From: Glandiceps talaboti
Lineage: Eukaryota > Hemichordata > Enteropneusta > Spengelidae
DNA length: 64,000 bases
Assembly: GCF_964340395.1 (NCBI RefSeq)
Contig: NC_135555.1
Coordinates: 16,240,746-16,304,745 of the forward strand
Direction of reading: 5' to 3'
Shown here: in pieces, positions 14,110-25,404 of the stretch
Layout: each line of letters begins with the position of its first letter
Numbering within the stretch: position 1 is the stretch's first letter
The notes under the pieces: generated by a model
Database searches by the model: none
What the model saw: only the letters and a program-made list of their open reading frames with translations
Told to the model about the DNA's origin: nothing
Program-made: the position numbers and the translations under genes

Positions 14110-14540
14110 CAATATAGACAATAAACTATATTAATTTCAAAATGTGGTCCATTGTAGTGTTGTGATCAAACTTGCATAACTAATGATCTTCAGTAATTAA
14201 GCTATATCTTGAGACTACACACTTCAAATTCTATATAATTTTGTACCTTCATCAACCACAACGAAGCACATGCCTAATGCAGTTCTGTATGTATTTCTAT
14301 ATGTATTTCTTTATGTATGTATGTATTTCTTTATGTATGTATGTATTTCTTTATGTATTTCTTTATGTATGTATGTATGTATGTATGTATGTATGTATGT
14401 ATGTATGTATGAGTGTGGGTGTTTGTATGTATGTATGTATGTATGTATGTATGTATGTATGTATGTATGTATGTATGTATGTATGTATGTGTGTGTGTGT
14501 GTGCGCGTGCGTGCGCGCGCGTACGCGCGCGCGCCTGCTG
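14110..14540. repeat. Single unit of the 145-bp repeat followed by (GTAT)n and (GT/GC)n
   Basis: About 14120-14262 matches, in reverse sense, one unit of the array at 2005-2990 (GCATAACTAATGATCTTCAG, AAGCTATATCTTGAGA, TATATAATTTTGTACC). It runs into about 220 bases of GTAT-type tetranucleotides and then GT/GC alternation to about 14535. A unit next to a microsatellite is the arrangement seen at 3 kb as well. Confidence 0.7.
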
Positions 14541-16480
14541 CCTGTATGTATGTTTATGCCATGTTAGGGTGGTACTGTCGCTGAGTACCTGGCTGGGTAT
14601 TAAATTGCCCAATAACAAATAAGGGAAAGATACTCTGGACAAAGGACAAGCACAGTGTAAGATCTCAGGTGCAATATACAAGTACATATATGTTCGTGAA
14701 AGTGTGGGAAGTTTGCATTTGAAATTAGAGTATGCTACTACTGGACGTAATGCATTATTTGACAAGTTTGACAAAGAGAAAACCTACTGTAACTGGCCAT
14801 GTGCCGACTGTGAACTATAGGTAAGGCAGTCGATGTGATTTACATAAACGAGAAGGAGTTATGATATCATAACGTTTTCTATGTGTAAATGTCTATCGAT
14901 GGTTGCTAAGCTATAGACCGACAACAACTTACATGCGTTATTGCTTTTCTGACAGGCCTAAGGGACCTTTAACCTTTCTTTGCGTGTTTAGTCGTTGAGT
15001 CTGATACAACTTCAAAGCCCCTCGCAGGCGAAAGTCCCAAGGTAAAAGGTAACTATTATGTTGAGATATATCTGTGTCCATACTGGGAATGCAATAGGTA
15101 ATATACAAGCTGTCTCACAACTCTTTGAACACAACGTCCATTCTCGCAAGCCACAGTGAATAGTTCTGCTGACGGGTACGTGCGGTAAAGAGGCATGTGA
15201 TTTACGACGTTGTTTATGTGCGACTGTACCCCTCTATCACGCGGTGTTGCACGGAATCTCAGACCACTAACGAAGTGGTCTGAGATGGAATTTGGTAGCC
15301 TAGCTGTAGTCTTGAAGGACTAACGCTTAAGTGTACTACACTATTCAGCTATCCTTACTACCATTTTGATAAAAAATTAACTTTCGCTCGTTGGCCTTGG
15401 AGGATGAGTGAAAATCCAAAAAATAAAAATGGCGGTTAAGATAGCTGAATTAGTGTAGTAGCGTTAGTCTTTCAAGACTAAAGGTAGGTCAGCATAGGAG
15501 GGACTGTGTAAGAACCAACGTGCATCGACTAAGTAGTTCGTCCTAACTCAGACCATTAAAAGAATTCTTTTAGTGGTCGGAGGTCCTAAATACAGTAACG
15601 TGTTGTGTTTTCCATTCCTGACAGCTTCGATGAAATACATGTAGAGAGCTTCCCCGCACTGTGTTTCGTAGTTCAAGGTTATCCTCTGAATTTGTAGCAG
15701 TCAGACTTGTGTTCCTTTCATACGTGCTTCATATGTCTGTGTGTCAAGTACATGAATATTTGTTATAATAAGCAAGTGGTTCGTTCTAAAAGCTATTATT
15801 GTGTGTGCCAAGTCAATATACTAGTCTGGCGAGTCAACATATCGTCTGGTGCTCATAATATGAATATGGAGGTATAGCATCCTTCTAATACCTCCATGGT
15901 ATGAAGTTTGCACAACAGGTCGAATTAAATAAAGACCGTTCTGGTATTTTTGTGTTGATGGGGAGTGACAAGTAGTGAAAGTCCGAATGCAGGCGTTACA
16001 TGTATAATTGCCACATAATTAGAAAGATCCAGCATTTCCTCACGTACATGGTATTGATATGGTATCCACACGCAATGCGGCCGATCACTGTTAATCAAAG
16101 TTGACGATCAGGTATATCACGTCTGCATGCCTTACTTGCTTTGAAAGTTCAACCAATAGCTAGTAATGTAAACACCGTGTAAAATACATTATATTACGAC
16201 TTGTAACCATATTATTCTTAGAATGCAATAGCTTAAATTCCACGTGATAATCAACAAGTAGGCAGATAGCCGTACTCTACATTTGGTATGAACGATATGT
16301 AACTATTATAGAACTAAATTTATAAAGGTCAAGGGTCAATAGATAGTTCAAGGCCAGGCTCTATGTACATCCAACACACGCAGAGGTGACCTTTACTGCA
16401 GTGGTCAGGTGAGGGTATCAGCGCAGATATAGTTATCCACAGATATATGGAAAGCCGTGACTATCTTATATGTTTTACAC
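14540..16480 (+). repeat. Segmental duplication, copy 1 (upstream flank of the gene at 16615)
   Basis: About 1.9 kb is repeated in the same orientation at about 18985-20915. It starts at ATGCCATGTTAGGGTGGTAC and ends about 130 bases before the coding exon at 16615. Long stretches are nearly identical, with small indels. It contains an internal foldback element (15307-15480) and a perfect hairpin (ATCTCAGACCACT and its complement at about 15253-15284). Possible 5' splice sites (ATAG then GTAAGG near 14820; CCAAG then GTAAAA near 15041) lie in it. The GTAAGG site is not conserved in copy 2. Confidence 0.85.
15307..15480. mobile_element. Foldback element (TAGTCTTGAAGGACTAACGC ends)
   Basis: The 174-bp element has arms of about 60 bases. 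The left end TAGTCTTGAAGGACTAACGC is answered by GCGTTAGTCTTTCAAGACTA on the right, and the arms continue through ACTATTCAGCTATCC and its complement. The centre is a short AT-rich loop. It has been duplicated with its host segment to 19720-19883. No clear target duplication was found. Confidence 0.7.
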
Positions 16481-16614
16481 TTTCTAGTTTTACACTTAAA
16501 TTTGTAGATTTTGTACTTATATTTTGATTCCTTCAGGATGAATTTGTACCCACGCCCTGCCAATTAATATAACCTTCTCTAATGTCGATTACCCACGGTT
16601 TTGTTCCCTAATAG

Positions 16615-17295
16615 ATGTCACAACAAGCGGAGAAGTTTTTCAAGACAGAAGCAGGAGATATTGTCATAAGAAGTTTCACAACTGAAGATGACGATGAAGT
16701 CAAAGCTATGTTTGTGACTGGCGTAAGAATCTCATTTCCTCTTTACAAACGTCAGTTTCAGTTGAAATCAATATGGTTAAGCATGTTGGCAGGAATGATA
16801 ATATGTTGGTGGTTGACACATTCATTTTACAGTCTACTGTTTGCTGTTTTTACAACCATGGTGATATTTTATTTCTTCAGCATAATGGAAGCAGAGGGGT
16901 ATTGTACTTTACGTCTTCAAAACGACCTAAAGGACATTACTAAATATTACATTAATAAACCAAGACGTCATTTCTGGGTTGCTGAATACAACGGAAGAGT
17001 CGTTGGTTCAGTCTGTGTTCGAGAAGACGAGGCAGATCCTATGAAAGCACGGTTGTTGACGATGAGTGTAAAGAAGGAATACAGACGTCTGGGGATAGGG
17101 AACCGATTAGTAGATACTGTTGTAGACTTTGCAAGAACACATAGGCACCAAGAACTGTTTCTGGAGACTTTGGTTGTTACGGAACCTCCAAGAAAATTGT
17201 ACGAAGGGAAAGGATTTAAGTTAGTTAAGATTTACGAGTCAAATTTGCACGTATTGTTTAGAAAGGAAATATGTCTTTATTCGATAATACTGTAA
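16615..17295 (+). CDS. NAT8/camello-like GNAT acetyltransferase, subfamily A, copy 3
   Basis: This protein has 226 residues. AGDIVIRSFT is at 13-22, membrane segments at about 52-91, HFWVAEYNGR at 119-128, acetyl-CoA loop RRLGIG at 157-162, LYEGKGF at 195-201 and C-terminal EICLYSIIL at 218-226. An oddity is ARLLTM at 145-150: every other copy has a glutamate (AEL) where this one has arginine at 146, in the strand just before the acetyl-CoA loop. This could alter substrate or product handling, which is inference. The ATG follows CCCTAATAG directly. The upstream 1.9 kb exists a second time at 18985-20915 without a coding exon. The family is confident; the substrate is unknown. Confidence 0.9.
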   Translation: MSQQAEKFFKTEAGDIVIRSFTTEDDDEVKAMFVTGVRISFPLYKRQFQLKSIWLSMLAGMIICWWLTHSFYSLLFAVFTTMVIFYFFSIMEAEGYCTLRLQNDLKDITKYYINKPRRHFWVAEYNGRVVGSVCVREDEADPMKARLLTMSVKKEYRRLGIGNRLVDTVVDFARTHRHQELFLETLVVTEPPRKLYEGKGFKLVKIYESNLHVLFRKEICLYSIIL

Positions 17296-17785
17296 GGAAT
17301 ATCATTACAAAAAATCAAACGTGATGTGGAATTTTCTTTAAACGAAATAGAAAATTATATCAACAGCAACAAGATGGCTGTAGTATGGATTGTAACTAAA
17401 ATACATCTGACGACATTTTCTACATCCAAGTTATATTTTTGGTGCTTATCCGAAATATGTCATTTACAGTAAATGTATTTAGCTTTTTTTTTTCTTTTTC
17501 TTTTTTTTTAAAGTAAATGTATTTAGCATAATACAATAAGAATGTATCTGTAAATATGAATTGTTTATACTTCATGGCCACCATACCATAATATAAAAAG
17601 ACACCATTGCAAGTACACGGGTAATATAAATTTCTACTGCCAAACACGTGCCTCTGTCCTTACAGAAGGTGCATAAAAGATAAGCATGGCGTATTTATTC
17701 AATACGTTTTGATCGCCAGTACGCTGTATTTGGTGTAGATTTAAAATTGATACTGGTCAAACAATTTTTATTTCACATAGAATTG
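17296..17785. other. Intergenic, no gene seen
   Basis: AT-rich sequence with a T-rich run near 17485-17510. Nothing else was recognised. Confidence 0.45.
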
Positions 17786-17787
17786 GA

Positions 17788-18009
17788 ATGTATGTATGTA
17801 TGTATGTATGTATGTATGTATGTATGTATGTATGTATGTATGTATTTACGTACGTATGTATGTATGTATGTATGTATGTATGTATGTATGTATGTATGTA
17901 CGTACGCACGCACGTACGTACACGTACGTACGTACGTACGTACGTATGTATGTATGTATGTATGTATGTATGTATGTATGTATGTATGTATGTATGTATG
18001 TATGTATGT
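17788..18009. repeat. (GTAT)n/(GTAC)n compound microsatellite
   Basis: Over 220 bases of GTAT with a central GTAC/GCAC block. Reading frames of Tyr-Val-Cys-Met type across it are artefacts. Confidence 0.95.
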
Positions 18010-18210
18010 TGTGATGATGATAAAGTGTATTTATTGGTTGGTTCTTAAACCACCTGTCTTATTTGTTATGCATTATTTTAATGACCAGGTGTATTCACTA
18101 ACTGTTAATTAACATAGTCTTTAAATAGCGAGGAATACAGTGCCACGTCGATTGTTCTACAATTATTGGGAGTTGAGGCAGTCCATGGCTCGTTCCAGAA
18201 GTTTTCTCAG

Positions 18211-18458
18211 TGGTTAAGTCAAGGGAGGCCCGTGACTGTAGCTGTCCGGTGAAATGTCGTTCACGTGTAAAGTTGAACATTGCTGAGAGTAAGCGGACCC
18301 TGACGTGTGGTATAAAATGGTGCGGACAATGGCGTAAAAGTACAGTTCTGTACAACGGAGGAACCGTGAGTCGAAGTTTGTCCCGCATAGCCACCTTCAA
18401 CACTCAAGAATTCGCCGTCCTCGGCTCTGTACTCTGGGAGAGTTTGTGTGCACCACCG
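18211..18458 (+). other. Possible orphan exon (coding-like, GC-richer)
   Basis: This 248-base stretch is flanked by an acceptor-like TTTTCTCAG and a donor CACCG then GTAAGA. It has one open frame throughout and a less AT-rich composition than its surroundings. The translation includes KRTLTCGIKWCGQWRKS and a Ser/Arg-rich part, and matches no family I recognise. A TATAAAA word at about 18310 gives an alternative reading as a promoter with a first exon ending at 18458. Coding status is uncertain. Confidence 0.25.
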
Positions 18459-18768
18459 GTAAGACTACAAGTCGCGATATTCGACAGTCAAGTCGCAAGT
18501 CAAGTCTGAGAACTGAATATTTTTCTTATTTAAAACATTTGGTGAACTACGTACTTCAGTTGATAAGTTTGTAAATCCTGTATACACTTCCAAGACTTAT
18601 TACTAAAGTGTATGTTGTTTCATTACAACTGAGATAAATAAGATAATTGTTAAGTGTAATGCTGTGTAGTGTCCTGTGTTTGACCGTATGTTGTTTCGAC
18701 TGGAAGTTGTCGGGGAAAGTATTTAATTGTGCGCTATTTGGCTTCTCTAAATGTTCGGTTCGTACAAT

Positions 18769-18960
18769 GTATGTATGTATGTATGTATGTATGTATGTAT
18801 GTATGTATGTATGTATGTATGCATGCATGCATGCATGTATGCATGTATGTATGTATGTATGTATGTATGTGTGTGTGTATGTATGTATGTATGTATGTGT
18901 GCATGTGTGTGTGTGTGTGTGTGTGTGTACGTGTGTGTTCGTTCACGTACGCGCGCGCGC
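18769..18960. repeat. (GTAT)n/(GCAT)n/(GT)n compound microsatellite
   Basis: About 190 bases of mixed tetranucleotide and dinucleotide repeats. It ends in the same GCGCGCGCCTGCT boundary seen at 14525-14540, so the microsatellite edge is part of the duplicated segment. Confidence 0.95.
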
Positions 18961-18984
18961 CTGCTACCTGCCTATCAGCCTGCC

Positions 18985-20915
18985 TGCCAGTCTGTATGTT
19001 TATGCCATGTTAGGGTGGTACTGAGTACCTGGCTGGGGATTAAATTGCCTAATAGCCAATAAGGGAAAGATATTCTGGACAAAGGGCAAGTACAGTGTAA
19101 GATCTCAGGTGCAATATACAAGTACATGTATGTTCGTGAACGTGTGGGAAGTTTGCATTTGAAATTAGAGTATGCTACTACTGGACGTAATGCATTATTT
19201 CACAAGTTTGACAAAGAGAAAACCTACAACAGTGTAGCTGGCCATGTGCCGACTGTGAACTGTAGGTACGGCAGTCGATGTGATTTAAATAAACAAGAAG
19301 GAGTTCTGATATCATAACATTTTCTATGTGTAAATGTTTATCGATGGTTGCTAAGCTATAGACTGACAACAACTTACATGCGTTATTGCTTTTCTGACAG
19401 GCCTAAGTGACCTTTAACCTTTCTTTGCGTGTTAGTCGTCGACACTCAGCAACTTCAAAGCCCCTCGCAGGCAAAAGTTCCAAGGTAAAAGGTAACTACT
19501 AGTATTATGTTGTGATATGTCTGTGTCCATACTGGGAATGCAATGGGTAATATACAAGCTGTCTCACAACTCTTTGAACACAACGTCCATTCTCGCAAGC
19601 CACAGTGCATATTTCTGCTGACGGGTACGTGTGGTAAAGAGGCATGTGGTTTACGACGTTGTTTATGAGCGACAGTCCCTCTATCACGCGGTGTTGCAAG
19701 GAACTGGGTAGCCTACATGTAGTCTTGAAGGTCTAGCGCTTAGTGCAATACACTATTCAGCTATCCTAACTGCCATTTTGATAAAAAAAAATTCCCTCGT
19801 CGGCCCTGGAGGATCCAAAAACCCAAAAAATCAAAATGTCAGTTAGGATAGCTGAACTAGTGTAGTAGCGTTTGTCTTTCAAGTTGGCTAGTATAGGAGG
19901 GACTGTGTACGTGTAAGAACCAACGTGCATCGACTGAGTAGTTCGTCCTAACTCAGACTATTAAAATAATTCTTTTAGTGGTCTGAGGTCCTAAATACCG
20001 TAACGGTTGTGTTTTCCATTCCTGACAGCTTCGATGAAATAAATGTAGAGCTTCCTCACACCGTTTTTTGTAGTTCAAGGTTATCCTTTGATTTTGTAGC
20101 TGTCAGAGGGTATTGTCAACAACTTTAGATCCTTTCATACGTGCTTCATATGTCTGTGTGTCGAGTACATGAATATTTGTTAGAATAAGCAAGTAGTTCG
20201 TTCTAAAAACTATTATATTGTGTGTGTGTGTGTGTGTGTGTGCTATGTCAATATACTAGCCTGGCGAGTCAACATATATCGTCTGGTGCTCATAATATGA
20301 ACATGGAGGTATAGCATACTTGTAATACCTCCATGGTATGAAGTGTGCACAACAGGTCGAATTAAACAAAGACCGTTCTGGTATTTTGTGTTGATGGGGA
20401 GTGACAAGTAGTGAAAGTCCGAATGCAGGCGTTACATGTGTAATTGCCACAGTATTAGAAAGATCTAGCATTTCCTCACGTACATGGTATTGATATGGTA
20501 TCCACACTCAATACGACCGATCGCTGTTAATCAAAGTTGACGATCAGGTATATCACGTTTGTATGCCTTTCGTGCTTTGAAAGTCAATGTATAGCTTAGT
20601 AATGTAGACACCGTTTAAAAGATCTCTTATATTACATGTAACCATGTTATTCTTAAGTTAAATTCCGTGTGGTAATCAACAAGTAGGCGGGTAGCCATAC
20701 TCTACATATGGTATAAGCGATTTATAACTATTATAAAAACAACAACTAAATTCATAAAGGTCAAGGGTTAATAGACAGTTCAAGGCAAGGCTTTACGTAC
20801 ATAAATCCATCAAACGCAGACCCCTGCCTTTACTGCTGTGGTCAGCTGAGGGTATCTGCGCAAATATGGTTATACAAAGATATATGGACAGCCGTGACTG
20901 TCTTATGTGTTATCC
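18985..20915 (+). repeat. Segmental duplication, copy 2 (no coding exon attached)
   Basis: This is the direct repeat of 14540-16480, in the same order and orientation. The match stops near GCCGTGACTGTCTTATGTG, about where copy 1 has about 130 bases left before its acetyltransferase exon. Here the following DNA is an inverted-repeat structure (20876-21590), so the exon was lost or never copied. It includes a short (GT)n tract at 20219-20242. Confidence 0.85.
19720..19883. mobile_element. Foldback element, second copy of 15307-15480
   Basis: Same ends and arms as the first copy, with a degraded right end (TTTCAAG then TTGGC in place of GACTA). It was carried along by the segmental duplication. 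Confidence 0.65.
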
Positions 20916-21590
20916 AATATACAAAGCCTTTTTCTCAATATATCATGATAAAATGCATGTTAAAATACGATTATAAACCGTCCATTATATGGTGGTGAAA
21001 CATCATTATATGGTGGTAAAACATATTAATAATTATAATAATACTGTTTTTTATATAGCGCTTTCCCACTCTGTGGTCAAAGCGCTTTACAATTATTATC
21101 CCGGTCTCAGATCTATATCGGCACAACGGTCATTCATACTTCCTCAACTCCCTGGGAAGCATACAATCCTTTATAAGTGCATAGGATTAAAAGCATTCAC
21201 ATTGTAACCTCTATCCTATCAGGTCCCCAATTATACAATCATGGTTCAAATCTTGCCCAAGGACTTTAGCCACTCGGAAACAAATAGCAGCGATGGGGGC
21301 TCGAACCTGCAACCTGCCGATTACAAGCCGATCACTCTAACCATTCGCTCATAATGACGCCACAATGGGTACAACATCACTATGTTTGCACATGATTATA
21401 TGATGGTATAACGTGTTTATATGGTGGTATGACTTCGTTATATGGTGGTACAATGTCTTTATATGGTTGTAAAACATCGACGGTTCACAATCGTATATTA
21501 ACATTTGACCATAATATATTGAGAAAAGTGCATTACATATTGGATAACAACCACATAAGACAGTCACAACTTTCCATATATACTACGATA
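20876..21590. repeat. Inverted repeat enclosing a minisatellite and a SINE
   Basis: Arms at about 20876-20983 and 21478-21590 are reverse complements (GTGACTGTCTTATGTG, TTATCCAATAT, TTTTCTCAATATAT, AATACGATT, ACCGTC). Inside them, a roughly 20-bp unit of the type TTATATGGTGGTAAAACATC occurs twice on the left (20984-21024) and about four times on the right (21395-21475). It has the same orientation on both sides, with a SINE-like block between. The SINE therefore seems to have split a minisatellite. Confidence 0.65.
21030..21355 (-). mobile_element. tRNA-derived SINE
   Basis: Read on the minus strand, it starts with a tRNA-like head: an A-box-like TGGTTAGAGTGA (21332-21343) and a B-box match GGTTCGAGCCC (21297-21307). 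An unrelated body follows, with CCTTGGGCAAGATTTGAACC, and the 3' end carries TGTAAAGCGCTTTGACC and an AT-rich tail. The two boxes have correct order and spacing for an internal RNA polymerase III promoter. The SINE family is not named. Confidence 0.7.
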
Positions 21591-22346
21591 TATTTATATT
21601 ATGCGAGTGTATATGTATGTGTTTGTACATGTAGTTGTGTGTGTTCACGTATTTAACATTTGCCATAGAACACTTTATAAAATGAATGGTAGGTAGGCAT
21701 ATCTTCGTATACATGTACGAAAATGTAGAGTAACGATCTCCTCGTCAAAGTACACGAGTTGTGGCGCGACAATTTAAGTCACAGTTACAGTCCGGTTACA
21801 TGTAAAATGTAGGCATGGAAAACAATTATCAGGCAGAGCTAAAAAAAACATCTGAAAAGGTCCAGTACAGAATAATCATATATAATCATTTTTGGCTTTA
21901 CTGAAAAGATATTTTAAAATTCAATGACCTGGCATTGAATCATGGGCCTTCAAAAACACAGCATTACAGGGAAAGAAAGGTGAAGGTATAATTAGTTTTA
22001 TCTTAGCTGCACTTCTTCATGCTTACGTTCTCACAGCAGGTATCAGCATTGTGTGTTCAGTATTCTAAAAAGTGTGAAGCTCCTAATGTACTTAATTTCA
22101 CATAATGCCTCATCCCATTTAACAGCAGATCTCTTCGTCAGACTTGCCAATGTTTATCACTCTATTTCTGATATTTTGACAGGTCTTGCGATGTGGGATT
22201 TGTGAAAATAACTTCATGGTCTCTTATATCATAACAATGCAGCTGAGACAAACCGGTCATACCTTACAGTTGTTCGCTTATCAATGTAGACAACATTAAC
22301 ACATGAAAACACTTATTAATTTTGAGTCATTTATGTCTGTTCAGAG
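21591..22346 (+). other. Upstream region of the fourth NAT8-like gene
   Basis: No gene is seen. It ends in ATGTCTGTTCAGAG directly before the ATG at 22347; the AG at 22343-22344 or at 22345-22346 could be the splice acceptor. Confidence 0.4.
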
Positions 22347-23036
22347 ATGTCAAGACAAGAGAAGAAAATATTCAAAACGAATGTAGGGGACATTATCATC
22401 CGAAGCTTCGTCAGTGAAGACGAAGACGCCGTCCAAGAATTGTTCTGGACGGGGAACATTGGACACACATTCAACCTTTACAAACGCCAGTTTAAGTGGG
22501 CATCAGTATGGGTTAGCCTTCTGGTTGGAATGTTAGCATCGTGGCGGATGTGGCCGTCATTTTATACATCCCTGGTTACTACTTCTACAATCATGTTTAT
22601 AGTATACCTGCTATGCTTTGCATTCTTAAGAGTGTTTTGCATCTACCGTCTTCGAAACGATCTCAAGGATATTTCGAAGTATTACATGAGTAAACCAAGA
22701 CACCACTGCTGGGTGGCTGAACACAACGGGACAGTCGTTGGCTCAATCTGTGTGCGAGAAGATCGGTCAGATCCACAGAAAGCAGAATTACTGACAATGG
22801 GTGTCATGTATGGATACCGACGTTCAGGAATCGGAAATAAATTAGTGGACACTGTTGTAGAATTTTCGCGAAAAAACGACTTCACAGAAGTATGGTTGGT
22901 GACCTTGATTGTTTACTATGCTGCCAGGAAATTATACGAACGTAAAGGGTTTAAGGTCACACGGGTCAAGGAGCTACCCTTTGTGTGTTTTAATACAGAA
23001 GCATATGTGTACTCAACGCCTCTGAAACAATGTTAG
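22347..23036 (+). CDS. NAT8/camello-like GNAT acetyltransferase, subfamily A, copy 4
   Basis: This protein has 229 residues. VGDIIIRSF is at 13-21, membrane segments at about 52-94, and HHCWVAEHNG at 119-128, with cysteine at 121 where all others have phenylalanine. VCVRED-type VGSICVRED is at 131-139, AELLTMGV at 146-153, acetyl-CoA loop RRSGIG at 158-163, LYERKGF at 196-202 and C-terminal EAYVYSTPL at 218-226, where the usual cysteine of the C-x-Y signature is replaced by tyrosine. It is a divergent subfamily A member, nearest to the broken copy at 25405. An AATAAA lies 30 bases after the stop. Confidence 0.9.
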   Translation: MSRQEKKIFKTNVGDIIIRSFVSEDEDAVQELFWTGNIGHTFNLYKRQFKWASVWVSLLVGMLASWRMWPSFYTSLVTTSTIMFIVYLLCFAFLRVFCIYRLRNDLKDISKYYMSKPRHHCWVAEHNGTVVGSICVREDRSDPQKAELLTMGVMYGYRRSGIGNKLVDTVVEFSRKNDFTEVWLVTLIVYYAARKLYERKGFKVTRVKELPFVCFNTEAYVYSTPLKQC

Positions 23037-23066
23037 AAAAATGACTTTTGAAAAATATGACTTTTG

Positions 23067-23072
23067 AATAAA
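23067..23072 (+). terminator. Polyadenylation signal AATAAA
   Basis: Canonical hexamer 30 bases after the stop of the gene at 22347, in a suitable position for its 3' end. Confidence 0.5.
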
Positions 23073-25402
23073 GAATGCAGGTAATCGTAAATGAAAAGAG
23101 TGTATTCTACCTGACAACGAAGAAACAAACCATACCATGTAACACAGTACGGTGACAGTGACACTTAGTCTCGGTTACCCAGGCGCTCAACACTGGGAGG
23201 GTTTAATGCAAGCCCCCTCCCCCCCCCCCGTCCCCCAGACAATAGTGTGGGGGAAACCGATCCAAAGTCGTCCGCACACAGAGCATTATTACAAGTTCAT
23301 GAATAATGGGCTTACAAGGCTGTCTGTTGTCATTAAGATGTATGTCGCTTGTGATATGATAACCTGTTGCGAAGGTACCTAGATCGCCAAGCCTGCAGAG
23401 TTGGACGTGAAGTATTCCCCAGCATGCACTGCTCTGGGTTCAAGAGATCCGGCAACTTTGGATTACGTTTGATCTTACGTTTCCCCAATCCCTCGTCTGG
23501 GTGGTCACGTAGTAGAGCCCCCAGCGGTGAGAGTCTGACCAACCAATACTAAGTAAAACTATGAAAATCAAGAAATATGACCCTGATATAAAGCTATTTA
23601 GTGCAGCTTGCAACCACCATAATTTTGTACAATATAAGTTGGGTTTTATATATTACTAATATTTCCTATTATTATTTTATGAAAATGAAGTTAATAACAT
23701 ATGCAAAATTCCCAGATATTGGCCATATTATGTGTGAAAGGTTTATGAATAACCTGACCGTAGTAGGTCAATATAATTGGCATTTGACACTCAACCGTCG
23801 ACTGCTGACGCATTGAAAGTACCGCTCAGTCTTGTGTTCGCAATTTAAAGGTAAGTTCGATACTTTTAGTGCATCAACTAACTATAGTATGCTAACATAA
23901 ATAAATGGTCCGTGTGTGTTAAAATTCTGTTATTGTAACCAAAAAAAACGATGCTTCATTTGGATGTTATAAGTTCTGAAGCGTCAACTCGGGGTTCATA
24001 TGTTACTGCATTATTCGTTTGTGTCTGCCCAAGAATGATTCAATATCGTGGGTTACTTTAAGTCTCGCTGTTCAAGCCGTTCACATAGGTTTTGTGAATA
24101 TGATAAGGCGCTGCCGAGATAGATTTTTTTTTTCAACATTCAGATCGCTGCTATGTTAAATTATAGCCGGTACAGTACTGTTACTGCAACGTCACCTAAC
24201 GTTCACGCCATTAATTGCCTCACACATACCATCCCAGACATACATTCAGACAAAATATCAAGTGAGTACCTGCTGACCTTGCCCTGCTTCTTGAATACGG
24301 TATACAAGTATACTTATATCTATGAGTTTAAAGGTAAAGTTGTGTATTTAAAAGTTTCATATGTTAAGTTATTCGTGAGTTCTGAACATTTCTATATTGT
24401 AATTGAATTCCGTTCATTCAAGGGAAATAGTTTTCAGTTGATGAGAAGAAACAAGGTCGGGTAGACTTCCCATGGAAAGGTCAATAATCGCAACATATCA
24501 TATCTCTCACACAGTCACTTATGAGCTAATCTTCATTCAAGGAGCTGATATTCTAGATCTATTCAAGGATTATCATAATACACAATACTGTTCCAAAAAT
24601 ACCATCACCGATGCCTACATATCTGCAGAGTAGCTGCAGTTGTGAAACCCTGGAGAATCGATCGATCCCATTACACGTTTTAATTCCGAAATCAACAAAT
24701 ATAACTAAAACATAACTACCCATATGACACTCTCTGAAAATACTTGTTCATATACCTAATAACCAACTACTAATATTCAACAACATTGGTCCAAAATGGG
24801 TTTTCTATCAATAAATTGACATTAAAGTCGACCCTCCATGATCTGATTGTACAACATGGTATGATATATTACTTCTCATTTTAATCAAGAGACGTGAAGA
24901 CGTAATTGGGAAAGTTGCCGCCACAATTTGTGCCTTATTTGTTTAGTTTCAGGTTTAATTGTTTTGTTTTTGAGCTTGTTATATCATTCCAGGGTTTGTA
25001 GTCAAAAACTAGCGTTCACTTTCACGTAACCTCATTAACATAATTTACATTTGGTTTTGGCAGATCTTAGCAACTGAGCATTCTCTTATGTAAATCCTTA
25101 TGGCTCCACTGATAAGATATCATAAGATAACACTAAAGCGGGAATGTGGGATTGAAGCCCAGGCCTTTATTTACAAAAAAATACATACTAGACATAAATA
25201 CATACCGATGGTATGAGTTATGTGTTATTATATTAAGTTATTATATGTTTCAAAAAGAAAAAGGATTGAAAATTTGCAAGATTAATTTTCCATAACCACC
25301 ATTCAAAACCGTGATTATCATGCTATTTCCCTTTTCTATTTCTCCGCTCTGTAGTCCCTTCCAAAAGCCATTATCATATCTACGTCGGATCGCTATCTAC
25401 AG
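23073..25402 (+). other. Region between the fourth gene and the broken fifth copy
   Basis: No complete gene is seen. A somewhat GC-richer part at about 23150-23545 has frames on both strands but no recognised motif. A strong 5' splice site, TTTAAAG then GTAAGT, is at 23850/23851 and could end a 5' UTR exon feeding the acceptor at 25401. The frame at 24153-24464 has no motif. Confidence 0.4.
23800..23850 (+). other. Candidate 5' UTR exon end (donor at 23851)
   Basis: TTTAAAG followed by GTAAGTTCG fits the 5' splice consensus well. It lies 1.55 kb upstream of the acceptor-like CTATCTACAG before the pseudogene at 25405, so it may be the former first exon of that unit. The exon start is not determined; only the donor is supported. 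Confidence 0.25.
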
Positions 25403-25404
25403 AC

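Noticed and set aside
14241-14774. Long open frames of Tyr-Val-Cys-Met or Thr-Tyr-Ile-His type at this and other tetranucleotide tracts (17.8, 18.8, 31.4, 35.1, 36.0, 46.3, 55.8 kb)
   Set aside because: They are translations of GTAT/CATA microsatellites, open in several frames on both strands, with no non-repetitive protein part.
24153-24464. 103-codon open frame between the fourth gene and the pseudogene
   Set aside because: No recognisable domain and composition like the surrounding non-coding DNA.
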